From contig PMOP01000472.1 in the NCBI GenBank assembly GCA_003161495.1, positions 1 through 11,542 of the forward strand: a stretch of 11,542 nt of DNA, given 5' to 3'. Within the stretch, counting starts at the first letter, position 1. Every line of letters begins with the position of its first letter. The notes under the pieces are model-generated. The model made no database searches. It was not told where the DNA came from and worked only from the letters and a program-made list of their open reading frames with translations. This DNA comes from Acidobacteriota bacterium. Its GTDB lineage: Bacteria > Acidobacteriota > Terriglobia > Acidiferrales > UBA7541. The translations under genes were made by a program, and so were the position numbers. Of the stretch, positions 5,831 to 11,542 are shown piece after piece.

Positions 5831-7312
5831 CTACCACCCTTGCGGGCGCCATCTCCGTGGAACGACCGGCGCTACTCTGCGTGACTCCTCGGCGGAAAAT
5901 TTCTTCAGCCAGATGGCGCGTGACGTCGGGTCTACGGCGGTTATGCGCTCGGCGGCGAGGACTTCAGCTGGAGCGCGGCCGGGCTCCAGCGCCGACTTCA
6001 AACCGTAGCGCGCGGAATCGGCGGGATCGTCGCCATCGCACTTCAGCGTGTCCTCTACGTTTGCGGGATCGCGCGTCAGCGTCGGCAAATTTTCGATCAG
6101 GCGCGTACAATTTTCGGCGATCAGCCAGTGATCGGCTTCGAGCGCCTGGTACATCAGCATCCAGCCGCCCACGCGATCGTTGTCGGCGGGAACGGCCCGC
6201 GGCAGGCCGGCGGCGGACAGACCGTCGCTCAGCTGTTCGGCGATGGAGGCGTCGGCGGTGCGTTGCGCGAACGCGTCGGGTGAAAGAAACACGTCGCGGA
6301 TGCGCTCCATGCGGCCCAGGCGATCGACGCTGCGTTCCGCGATCGCTGCGGCGAGCATGCGCGGCGACAAACGGTTCTGCACGAACTCGCGGTACGTCAC
6401 CACGACGCCGTCCGCGCGCGTTGCGAACCAATACACCGCGCTCGGGTGCTCGAATCCCCAGTCAATCGAAATCCAGCGCGGCGTCCACGGCTCGAGCTGC
6501 ACCTGCTCGGCGCGAATCGTGTGCCGCGCCGCCGAAAAAATATCGAAATATTGCCCGGCATAAACGTCCCACTCGCCATCGAGAAACGCGCGCCGCAGCG
6601 CCTCGGGCAATTGCCCCAGCGTTTTTTTGTATTCGTCGTCCTTCGCGAAGTACGGATTGTCCGCGATTGTCGCGTGAATAAATTCGTAGTCGCCGGCGTC
6701 GTACTGATCGGGCCGGTCCATTCCCGGAGCGGGCGCGCGATCGACCCACAGCGCCTTGACCCAGGCGTGCCCGATGTTCCCCGGATTGGTCGCGCCCGCC
6801 ATGCACGGCTTCGCGCCCTTGATGCGGCAGCGATTGCGGCTGGTGAGAAATTGCCACTGCTTCAGCGTGAAGTGGGTGAGCTCATCCACTCCGATAAATA
6901 AATATTCCGCGCCCTGGTAGCGATACACATCGGTCTCGGTGTCGCAGTACGCGAAACGCGTCGTCGAGCCGTTCAGCCACGTGACGATATGTTTCGCTTC
7001 GTTATATTTTTCGTACAGGTCGCGCGGCACGTCGCGACGGAAATAAGTGATGAGCGAAGACTCCAGCTCCGGAAACGTGCGCCGGAGCAGCAGCGTGTCC
7101 ACACCCGGATGCAGATGCGCCTGATAAATTGCATCATACAGCAGCGCCTTCGTTTTTCCCGGCCCCGCCGCTCCGCCAAACAAACGGTATTTCGCGCGCG
7201 AATCATGAAATTCTTTCTGGCGCGCGAACGGCTTGTAGCCAAATTTTTTGCAGTATTCTGTAAAACTCCGGATGCACTTCTTCTCCAGCGATTTGTCGGC
7301 CTTGGAACTCAT
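5831..7312 (-). CDS. Phage terminase large subunit (493 aa)
   Basis: The ATP-driven motor and nuclease that cuts concatemeric phage DNA and pumps it into the prohead through the portal. N-terminal ATPase: Walker A GGAAGPGKT (46-54), Walker B FIGVDEL (139-145, D143, E144) and the coupling motif AGATNPGN (172-179). C-terminal RNase H-like nuclease: ISIDWGFEHPSA (D284), VFLSPDAF (D346) and DDPADSARYGL (D432 the likely third acidic residue). All expected catalytic residues and a normal length are present, so it looks functional. The ATG at 7312 lies six bases from a family A REP pair, with no recognisable ribosome binding site. The portal is about 1.7 kb further on in the same orientation rather than adjacent. 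No small terminase subunit was recognised. Confidence 0.95.
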   Translation of the reverse strand: MSSKADKSLEKKCIRSFTEYCKKFGYKPFARQKEFHDSRAKYRLFGGAAGPGKTKALLYDAIYQAHLHPGVDTLLLRRTFPELESSLITYFRRDVPRDLYEKYNEAKHIVTWLNGSTTRFAYCDTETDVYRYQGAEYLFIGVDELTHFTLKQWQFLTSRNRCRIKGAKPCMAGATNPGNIGHAWVKALWVDRAPAPGMDRPDQYDAGDYEFIHATIADNPYFAKDDEYKKTLGQLPEALRRAFLDGEWDVYAGQYFDIFSAARHTIRAEQVQLEPWTPRWISIDWGFEHPSAVYWFATRADGVVVTYREFVQNRLSPRMLAAAIAERSVDRLGRMERIRDVFLSPDAFAQRTADASIAEQLSDGLSAAGLPRAVPADNDRVGGWMLMYQALEADHWLIAENCTRLIENLPTLTRDPANVEDTLKCDGDDPADSARYGLKSALEPGRAPAEVLAAERITAVDPTSRAIWLKKFSAEESRRVAPVVPRRWRPQGW

Positions 7313-7317
7313 GTTTC

Positions 7318-7410
7318 AGTGGCGCATGCTTCAGCTTGCGGGGTTTAGTAGCGCTAAAGCTTGAGGTTTCCCACGGCCAAAAACCGCAAGCTGAAGCATG
7401 CGCCACTAAA
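7318..7410. repeat. Family A REP pair at the terminase start
   Basis: AGTGGCGCATGCTTCAGCTT begins at 7318; the inverse arm, starting AAACCGCAAGCTGAAGCATG at 7381, ends CGCCACTAAA at 7410. It fills the gap between the 58-residue gene (ends 7419) and the terminase ATG (7312), ending six bases from that ATG, where a ribosome binding site would be. Confidence 0.9.
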
Positions 7411-7418
7411 ACCGCGCG

Positions 7419-7595
7419 TTACGATGCTTTCAATTTTTTTCCGGCGAAAAACGCGGCGGCGCCGGTGAGGAAGCAAATCGCGATGCCGACATGCTGCAGG
7501 CTGAGAGCCACGCCGGCGAGGAATGCGCCCGCTCCGGCGATCTGCAAATATAGCCCGAGGGATTTCGTGGAAAATAACGTGGCAGGTATGGTCAT
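7419..7595 (-). CDS. Small two-helix membrane protein (58 aa), possible holin
   Basis: Two hydrophobic segments (about 12-33, LGLYLQIAGAGAFLAGVALS; and 36-52, VGIAICFLTGAAAFF) are joined by a short SLQH turn and end in a basic GKKLKAS tail. Size, two membrane spans and charged C-terminus resemble small class II-type holins, and it lies directly upstream of the terminase in a phage block. There is no sequence-level recognition and no endolysin nearby, so the lysis role is tentative. The second of two adjacent ATGs (7595) is chosen because GGGAG lies five bases before it; the first (7598) is only two bases away. A longer frame from 7634 would run into the 7622-7701 repeat and is rejected. Confidence 0.6.
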   Translation of the reverse strand: MTIPATLFSTKSLGLYLQIAGAGAFLAGVALSLQHVGIAICFLTGAAAFFAGKKLKAS

Positions 7596-7600
7596 CATTA

Positions 7601-7605
7601 CTCCC
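7601..7605 (-). promoter_or_regulatory. Ribosome binding site of the 58-residue gene
   Basis: GGGAG on the minus strand lies five bases before the ATG at 7595 and decides between the tandem ATG codons. Confidence 0.55.
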
Positions 7606-7621
7606 GGACTTCTGGATTTAC

Positions 7622-7701
7622 GTAGCACAGGCACTCTTGCCTGTGCGGTTTTCGCGCATTAACAATTTACAAAAGCGCACAGGGAAGAGTGCGTGTGCTA
7701 C
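7622..7701. repeat. REP pair with GTAG foot after the beta-helix gene
   Basis: The left arm GTAGCACAGGCACTCTTGCC begins at 7622, and the right arm (7675-7701) is an imperfect inverse copy ending GTGTGCTAC. Each half is a GTAG foot plus a hairpin. The element sits seven bases past the beta-helix stop (7708) and before the 58-residue gene, so it could terminate or stabilise the upstream transcript. Confidence 0.8.
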
Positions 7702-7707
7702 ATAAGA

Positions 7708-9987
7708 TCAGTCGCAACATCCACGCAGCAGCAACGTAGGTATGGCGTTTACCGGATACACGTACGCGCCAACTTCCCAGCCGCTGCCGGCAGAGTTTTG
7801 ATTGAACAGCGAAACGCTTCCCGGCCACGACGACGCCGGAGACAATCCCATCTGGTACGCGGAGCCGAGATTCACTCCGGCGTTGATGGCGGGCGAAACC
7901 GCGAGCAACGTAAAATTTCCAGTCGACGATAATGACGATGCATTCGCCAGGCTCGGATCGGCGCTGAAAGAATGCGCGTCCTGCGAACTCGTCGTCTGCC
8001 AATTCGCAAATGAGTACGCCGTCCCGCCCCAACTGAAAGGCGTCGCGCCCAGCGCAGCAAAATAATCGTTGTAGTCGTACGCCGTGCCGGTTTCCGAAGT
8101 AGCATCGACGCTGGCGTACCCGCCGGTATAAAAAATATTGTTTTTCACGAGCGCGCCCGTCGACGTGGACGCCTGCGTCACCACCGGATTCGTCACGCCC
8201 GGCCCGTACACCGTGTTGTTGTAAATGATGCTGCCAACGCTGCCGGTCAGCAGAAAACCTTCGCCGCCGGTAGTGCTCGAGCTCGACGTCGAAATATCCA
8301 GCAGGTTGTCCCAAAAAGTAATCGACGCGCCCGTGGTCAGCCCGGAGTTTCCTCCGCTGCCCACATCCACGCCCCACTCGAAATTTCCATAGATCAGGCT
8401 GTGCGAAACCGTCAGCGAAGTCGTCGAATCGCCCACCAGCACGCCGTAGCCGTGCGCGCTGAATGTATTCAGCCGAAACGGCCCAGCCGTGCTGTAAATC
8501 ACGCAGCTATCGACCGTATTGTTCTGCGCCCCGCCATGCGCCACGATTACCGACCACACGCCGCCCGTGAACACATACGCGGAACGCATGTAAGTGTCGT
8601 TGTAAAACGTGGAATTCTGAATCAGATTCCCGTTCGTTCCGGCGCCGTAGATGCAAATCGGCGATGTCCCGTAAGAATTGTAGGCGGTGATGTTGGTGAC
8701 AACATTGCTCGTCGCGCCGTCATAGACGCAGATCGGATGGCGATAGGTATCGTGCGCGGAAAGATTGCGCACGATGGAATGGTTTCCCGTCAGGTAAATG
8801 CCGCCAAGCGTCGCGCTGCTCGTGTTATACGTTTCCGCCTGGTCCAGCGAATCGAAGATCAGCCATGCCTGAGCGTTGTCCCAGGTCGTGTAGCTGGGGC
8901 TGGCCGCGGTCACATAGGTGTACGTCTTGCCGTTGGTCGCGACGTTGGAGTTATCCGATGCGTGAATATATAAATAAGTGCCATCGTAATACCACGATCC
9001 CGGCGTCTGATCCACCGACAGCGCGGACGCTTCAATCTGGATCAGCGCGCCGTTTTCCCACATCGCGACCGGCGTTGCGCCCAGAGTGTTGCGGTAGGTG
9101 TACAGCGTGGTGTTGATGCAGATGATGTTCTTGATGACGATGTTGCCGCCCGTCGAATAGCCGGTCACCGTCGCGCTCTGCGACTGGTCCGGCCCGGAAA
9201 AATTCGACCACAGCGTTTCGTGATTGTTGGTGTAGTACTCGACGTTTCTCGCCGTGGTGTAGATCGTCACCATCTGGTCCACGGTGTTATCCAAATTGTA
9301 GGTGATCTGATCGGAGGTCACTGTGGCGCCCGCGGCAACCGTCGTGCCGTTGTTCCCGCCGCCCCAGGTGATTCGCGTGATCGCGCTGGTGTTCGGCGCG
9401 GTCGTGGCCGGGCCGATTCCAGCGCCGGTAATGTTCAGCGCCGCGGAGGGCGACGCCGTGACGCTGATCGTGATCAGCCCCGCCGGATTGGTGATGTCCA
9501 GATGCGACACCTGCTCGCGCCAGTTGCGCGTCGCGCTATCCGTGCTGGACGTTCCGGAATCGGGCGGCGAAAAAATCGGCGTGGTCGTGTTGGGCCCGAG
9601 CGTGTAGCCGCCGGTCGCAAGCGCCGTCGACCCTTTGACGACAGGATTCGCGCCGCTGCCGTATGCGCCGATCGTGATGGGCGATCCGCTCGTTCCGCTG
9701 GACGGCACGACGAGCGAAGTTCCGTACCAGGCGTCGCCGCGATTAAACAAGATCAAGTCGCCCGGAGAAAATGTCGAGCCGTTTACTTTCGCGATCGTCT
9801 GCCAGGGCGCCGCGCTGCTGGTCCCGCTGTTCGTATCGCTGCCGGCCGCGGCAACGTAATAGGTCGTAGCGCGCGCAGGCAACGCCAGGAGCAAGAGCCC
9901 TGCGAGTGCGCAGAAGCCAGTGGCGCATGCTTTAGCTTGCGGGGCTTGATCTGTTATAAATTTGCGGAATGCCAATGCTAATGCCAC
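7708..9987 (-). CDS. Secreted right-handed parallel beta-helix protein (up to 759 aa)
   Basis: A pectate-lyase-fold protein, probably exported. The mature part opens with TTYYVAAAGSDTNSGTSSAA and PWQTIAKVN, a common start of bacterial secreted beta-helix proteins. Many Asn/Ser/Thr-rich coils with alternating hydrophobics follow (NSTFYN, NTVDSCVIYS, YNNTVYGPG), and the end PAINAGVNLG...WEVGAYVYP is typical of these proteins. A hydrophobic core (CALAGLLLLALPARA, ending near residue 40) acts as signal peptide. The start is unresolved: the family A REP pair at 9919-10020 abuts the signal core, no ATG is in frame nearby, and only GTG 9987 or TTG 9975, both inside the REP pair, are available. An ATG at 9928 is out of frame. 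The substrate is unknown. A phage tailspike is possible from context, but the signal peptide favours a host protein. Confidence 0.8.
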   Translation of the reverse strand: MALALAFRKFITDQAPQAKACATGFCALAGLLLLALPARATTYYVAAAGSDTNSGTSSAAPWQTIAKVNGSTFSPGDLILFNRGDAWYGTSLVVPSSGTSGSPITIGAYGSGANPVVKGSTALATGGYTLGPNTTTPIFSPPDSGTSSTDSATRNWREQVSHLDITNPAGLITISVTASPSAALNITGAGIGPATTAPNTSAITRITWGGGNNGTTVAAGATVTSDQITYNLDNTVDQMVTIYTTARNVEYYTNNHETLWSNFSGPDQSQSATVTGYSTGGNIVIKNIICINTTLYTYRNTLGATPVAMWENGALIQIEASALSVDQTPGSWYYDGTYLYIHASDNSNVATNGKTYTYVTAASPSYTTWDNAQAWLIFDSLDQAETYNTSSATLGGIYLTGNHSIVRNLSAHDTYRHPICVYDGATSNVVTNITAYNSYGTSPICIYGAGTNGNLIQNSTFYNDTYMRSAYVFTGGVWSVIVAHGGAQNNTVDSCVIYSTAGPFRLNTFSAHGYGVLVGDSTTSLTVSHSLIYGNFEWGVDVGSGGNSGLTTGASITFWDNLLDISTSSSSTTGGEGFLLTGSVGSIIYNNTVYGPGVTNPVVTQASTSTGALVKNNIFYTGGYASVDATSETGTAYDYNDYFAALGATPFSWGGTAYSFANWQTTSSQDAHSFSADPSLANASSLSSTGNFTLLAVSPAINAGVNLGSAYQMGLSPASSWPGSVSLFNQNSAGSGWEVGAYVYPVNAIPTLLLRGCCD

Positions 9988-10020
9988 TGCCAAACCCCGC
10001 AAGCTGAAGCATGCGCCACT
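9919..10020. repeat. Family A REP pair at the 5' end of the beta-helix gene
   Basis: AGTGGCGCATGCTTTAGCTT starts at 9919, and the inverse arm (9989-10020) ends with GCATGCGCCACT. It fills the whole gap between the 448-residue gene (stop at 10028) and the signal-peptide core. It is therefore read through as the N-terminal leader if GTG 9987 is the start. Confidence 0.9.
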
Positions 10021-10027
10021 CAAACCC

Positions 10028-11374
10028 TCACTGCACCACATAGCTGATCCCGCCGGAAATTTGTCCCGAGCCGGAATTGAAGATGCACAAATTATCTCCG
10101 CTGGTTCCTTCCGCGCCGAGCGAAGAGTCCCCGTTGCCCAGCGCGATTCCGCCATTGGCCGCAAAATTCCATCCGGTCGCTGCCGTCGCTCCGCCAAACC
10201 CGCCAACTCCCGCGGCGCTCGTGCCGCACACGGTCCCAGTGCCTTCGACCACCGCGACATTCGTCGCCACAGCCGCCACCACATGAATCGAGCACACATA
10301 AATTTTCTTGGACGCCGTCCCGGCCACCAGCTGCGTGTTCCCCGTCTGGCTGATGCTCGCAAAAAGTTTCGCGTGCGCCTTGCAAGGATCCACCACCATA
10401 AAATTTGTCCCGTCCGTAATCTTGTATCCCTCGCCAGTAGCAAATTGTCCCTGCGCCTCCGCTTCCGCAAATTCCGGCGAGATCCAGATAAGCCCGGCCC
10501 GCAAAAGTGGCGCGGCATTCAGTAGCACAGGCTTCAGCCTGTGGCCTTTGCCTGCGTAGTCCGCGGCCCGCGCCGCCACAGCCGCGCTACTCCCACGCAA
10601 AACTCCCAGCGTCCCCGCAATCATCAAAACCCAAAACGGCCACCATTTTTTCCACCACCGCATCGCCCATGAAATTTCCGAATCCTCATCCGATAAATCC
10701 GTCGCGCCGTCTTTCCGATGCTTTTTCCCGGCGCCGCTCGCGCCGCGATTCCTGTGCGCCCCCTGAGCGTTCAAATCCAGCAATCCCCGCAACACGCCAA
10801 ACTCAATCGCCACTGCCGCCGCTTCATCCGCCGTGGCATTTCCAGTATTCGGCGCGACAATCCGCAGCTCGCGTTCCGAGTGCACCACTCCTCCCGGACG
10901 ATCCAGAATCACGGGGACCGCCGCCAGTTGCGTCACGTGCCGCAACACGGCCTCCTCCAGCGCGCTATCGACAGAATCAAAATGTATTGCGCCTTCGCTC
11001 CGGAAATTCGCCGGAGCTACGGCGGACTTGTCCGCCGAGGCGTCAAAGGAATCGAGATGCCCTGCCGAATCTTCCACGATGGAGGGCCTGCCCGCCGAAG
11101 CCTTGGCGAAGGAGGGAGAGGAAGCGTCCCGATGCGATCGAGGCGCTTCCTCTTTCACTGAGGCGTGCGAGTGGTGCGTGGGGTGATCCGGCCGGAGGTA
11201 GGCTTCAGGGGTGTGAGGGGCCGGGGCAAGTTCAATGGTGATGGCGTAACCGGCCAGCGGCCCATTGGTGACCGCGTCGCCAGGAAGAAATTCCGTGACC
11301 GCAAAGCCGGCAAGGCGCAGCAGGTGCCGCGTGGCGCGCGCGCAATCGTTGTCGCCAATGATTTTGATTCGCAT
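10028..11374 (-). CDS. Composite protein: unknown N-domain, membrane segment, phage-surface-like C-domain (448 aa)
   Basis: No named family. Residues 1-55 (MRIKIIGDNDCARATRHLLR, then FAVTEFLPGDA) resemble a small alpha/beta nucleotide-binding-like fold. After a repeat-encoded insert (about 86-121) the domain seems to resume (IHFDSVDSALEEAVLRHV, VILDRPGGVVHS) to about 202. A membrane span or signal-like segment follows MRWWKKWWPFWVLMIAG (238-254). The C-terminus (about 334-448) is Gly/Ala-rich and beta-predicted (SQTGNTQLVAGTASKKIYVC, GTGTVCGT, GWNFAANGGIALGNGDSS), like small surface or decoration domains I remember from phage-linked proteins. The start at ATG 11374 excludes 28 upstream codons derived from a repeat; no strong ribosome binding site is present. 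It precedes the beta-helix gene on the same strand. Two ancestral genes may be fused here. Confidence 0.65.
   Translation of the reverse strand: MRIKIIGDNDCARATRHLLRLAGFAVTEFLPGDAVTNGPLAGYAITIELAPAPHTPEAYLRPDHPTHHSHASVKEEAPRSHRDASSPSFAKASAGRPSIVEDSAGHLDSFDASADKSAVAPANFRSEGAIHFDSVDSALEEAVLRHVTQLAAVPVILDRPGGVVHSERELRIVAPNTGNATADEAAAVAIEFGVLRGLLDLNAQGAHRNRGASGAGKKHRKDGATDLSDEDSEISWAMRWWKKWWPFWVLMIAGTLGVLRGSSAAVAARAADYAGKGHRLKPVLLNAAPLLRAGLIWISPEFAEAEAQGQFATGEGYKITDGTNFMVVDPCKAHAKLFASISQTGNTQLVAGTASKKIYVCSIHVVAAVATNVAVVEGTGTVCGTSAAGVGGFGGATAATGWNFAANGGIALGNGDSSLGAEGTSGDNLCIFNSGSGQISGGISYVVQ
10521..10543 (+). repeat. Single GTAG-foot REP hairpin inside the 448-residue gene
   Basis: A GTAG foot precedes the perfect hairpin CACAGGCTTCAGCCTGTG (10526-10543). 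On the minus strand it encodes residues 278-285, HRLKPVLL, from memory a frequent repeat-derived peptide in Acidobacteriota annotations. The stem matches the compensated right arm of the pair at 4187-4315. Confidence 0.85.
10997..11048. repeat. Palindromes inside the 448-residue gene (GGCGGACTTGTCCGCC)
   Basis: Two hairpins are adjacent: GCTCCGGAAATTCGCCGGAGC (10997-11017, imperfect) and GGCGGACTTGTCCGCC (11021-11036, perfect), with flanks AGCTAC and GAGGCGTC that suggest a repeat family. The frame is open through them, giving FDASADKSAV near residues 110-119. Confidence 0.65.
11081..11116. repeat. Repeat encoding FAKASAGRPS inside the 448-residue gene
   Basis: GGAGGGCCTGCCCGCCGAAG begins at 11081 and continues CCTTGGCGAAGGAGGG. 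On the minus strand this gives SPSFAKASAGRPS (about 86-98). From memory, FAKASAGRPS-type peptides are a widespread dispersed repeat translation. Only one copy is in this window, so identity as a repeat is by recognition. Confidence 0.6.
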
Positions 11375-11416
11375 GTTCGTTCGGGTCGAATTTAGAAAGT
11401 AGTGCCAGAAAAAAGG

Positions 11417-11542
11417 AACCACAGATGGACACAGATGAACACGGATGAAAAACCGCAAACCCCAGAAAAATACAAACCTGATTACTCTAGTAAGAACTTT
11501 TTCTTGGGTTTCATCTGTGTGAATCTGTGTGCATCTGTGGTT
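11417..11542. repeat. Long-armed inverted repeat upstream of the 448-residue gene
   Basis: The left arm (11417-11450, beginning AACCACAGATGGACACAGAT) and the right arm (11509-11542, ending GCATCTGTGGTT) match at 30 of 34 positions as inverse complements. The inner flanks (ACCCCAGAAAAA and TTTTTCTTGGGT) are also nearly complementary. Within each arm a degenerate ACACAGATGA unit repeats. Its left arm supplies the spurious N-terminal extension (FFIRVHLCPSVVPFF) of the 448-residue gene. From memory such sequences are dispersed in many soil-bacterial genomes. The element may continue past the right edge. Confidence 0.85.

Noticed and set aside
5770..6681. Plus-strand open frame of 303 codons opposite the terminase
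   Set aside because: Extremely Arg-rich shadow; the terminase on the other strand has all catalytic motifs.
8401..9981. Several plus-strand open frames opposite the beta-helix gene
   Set aside because: Low-complexity Arg/Val/Gly translations antisense to a clear beta-helix protein.
11375..11458. 28-residue N-terminal extension of the 448-residue protein (FIRVHLCPSVVPF)
   Set aside because: It is read out of the inverted repeat at 11417-11542 plus spacer, and looks like a hydrophobic leader only by chance.

Overview
The window is a GC-rich stretch of bacterial chromosome carrying a block of tailed-phage head and packaging genes, mostly on the minus strand, heavily seeded with short palindromic repeats. 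The density and type of these dispersed palindromes and the host-like composition suggest Acidobacteriota, or less likely another soil lineage such as Verrucomicrobiota. That assignment rests on remembered repeat patterns, not on a marker gene. No integrase, attachment site, rRNA, tRNA or CRISPR array was seen.

Layout, right to left (the direction of minus-strand transcription): a long-armed inverted repeat at 11417-11542; a 448-residue protein of unknown role with a phage-surface-like C-terminus (11374-10028); a secreted right-handed beta-helix protein (about 9987-7708); a 58-residue two-helix membrane protein (7595-7419); an intact terminase large subunit (7312-5831); a REP-associated transposase (RAYT) on the plus strand (5196-5741), flanked by its presumed REP pairs; a 92-residue coiled-coil protein (5025-4747); a plus-strand GlsB/YeaQ-type membrane protein (4352-4591); a 909-residue P22-like portal protein (4176-1447); a frameshifted plus-strand gene of unknown function (906-1450); and an open gene running off the left edge (823-1) that sits in the usual scaffold or assembly-protein position after the portal.

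The order terminase, portal, scaffold-position gene follows the head module of a tailed phage. Plus-strand genes interrupt it at three points, so this looks like a decaying or domesticated prophage. A gene-transfer-agent-like role is possible but unproven.

The most striking content is the repeats. Five copies of one REP pair (family A, GTGG foot plus a CTTCAG-loop hairpin) occupy gene junctions: two flank the RAYT, and three lie at or within about 11 nt of the start regions of portal, terminase and beta-helix genes. Several other palindrome families, plus a heptanucleotide tandem repeat, lie inside the reading frames of the left-edge gene, the portal and the 448-residue protein without breaking them, adding repeat-encoded peptide segments. 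In the portal, two of these fall between the two halves of a predicted zinc ribbon. The pattern resembles the coding palindromic elements of Rickettsia, but here several unrelated families are found in phage genes.
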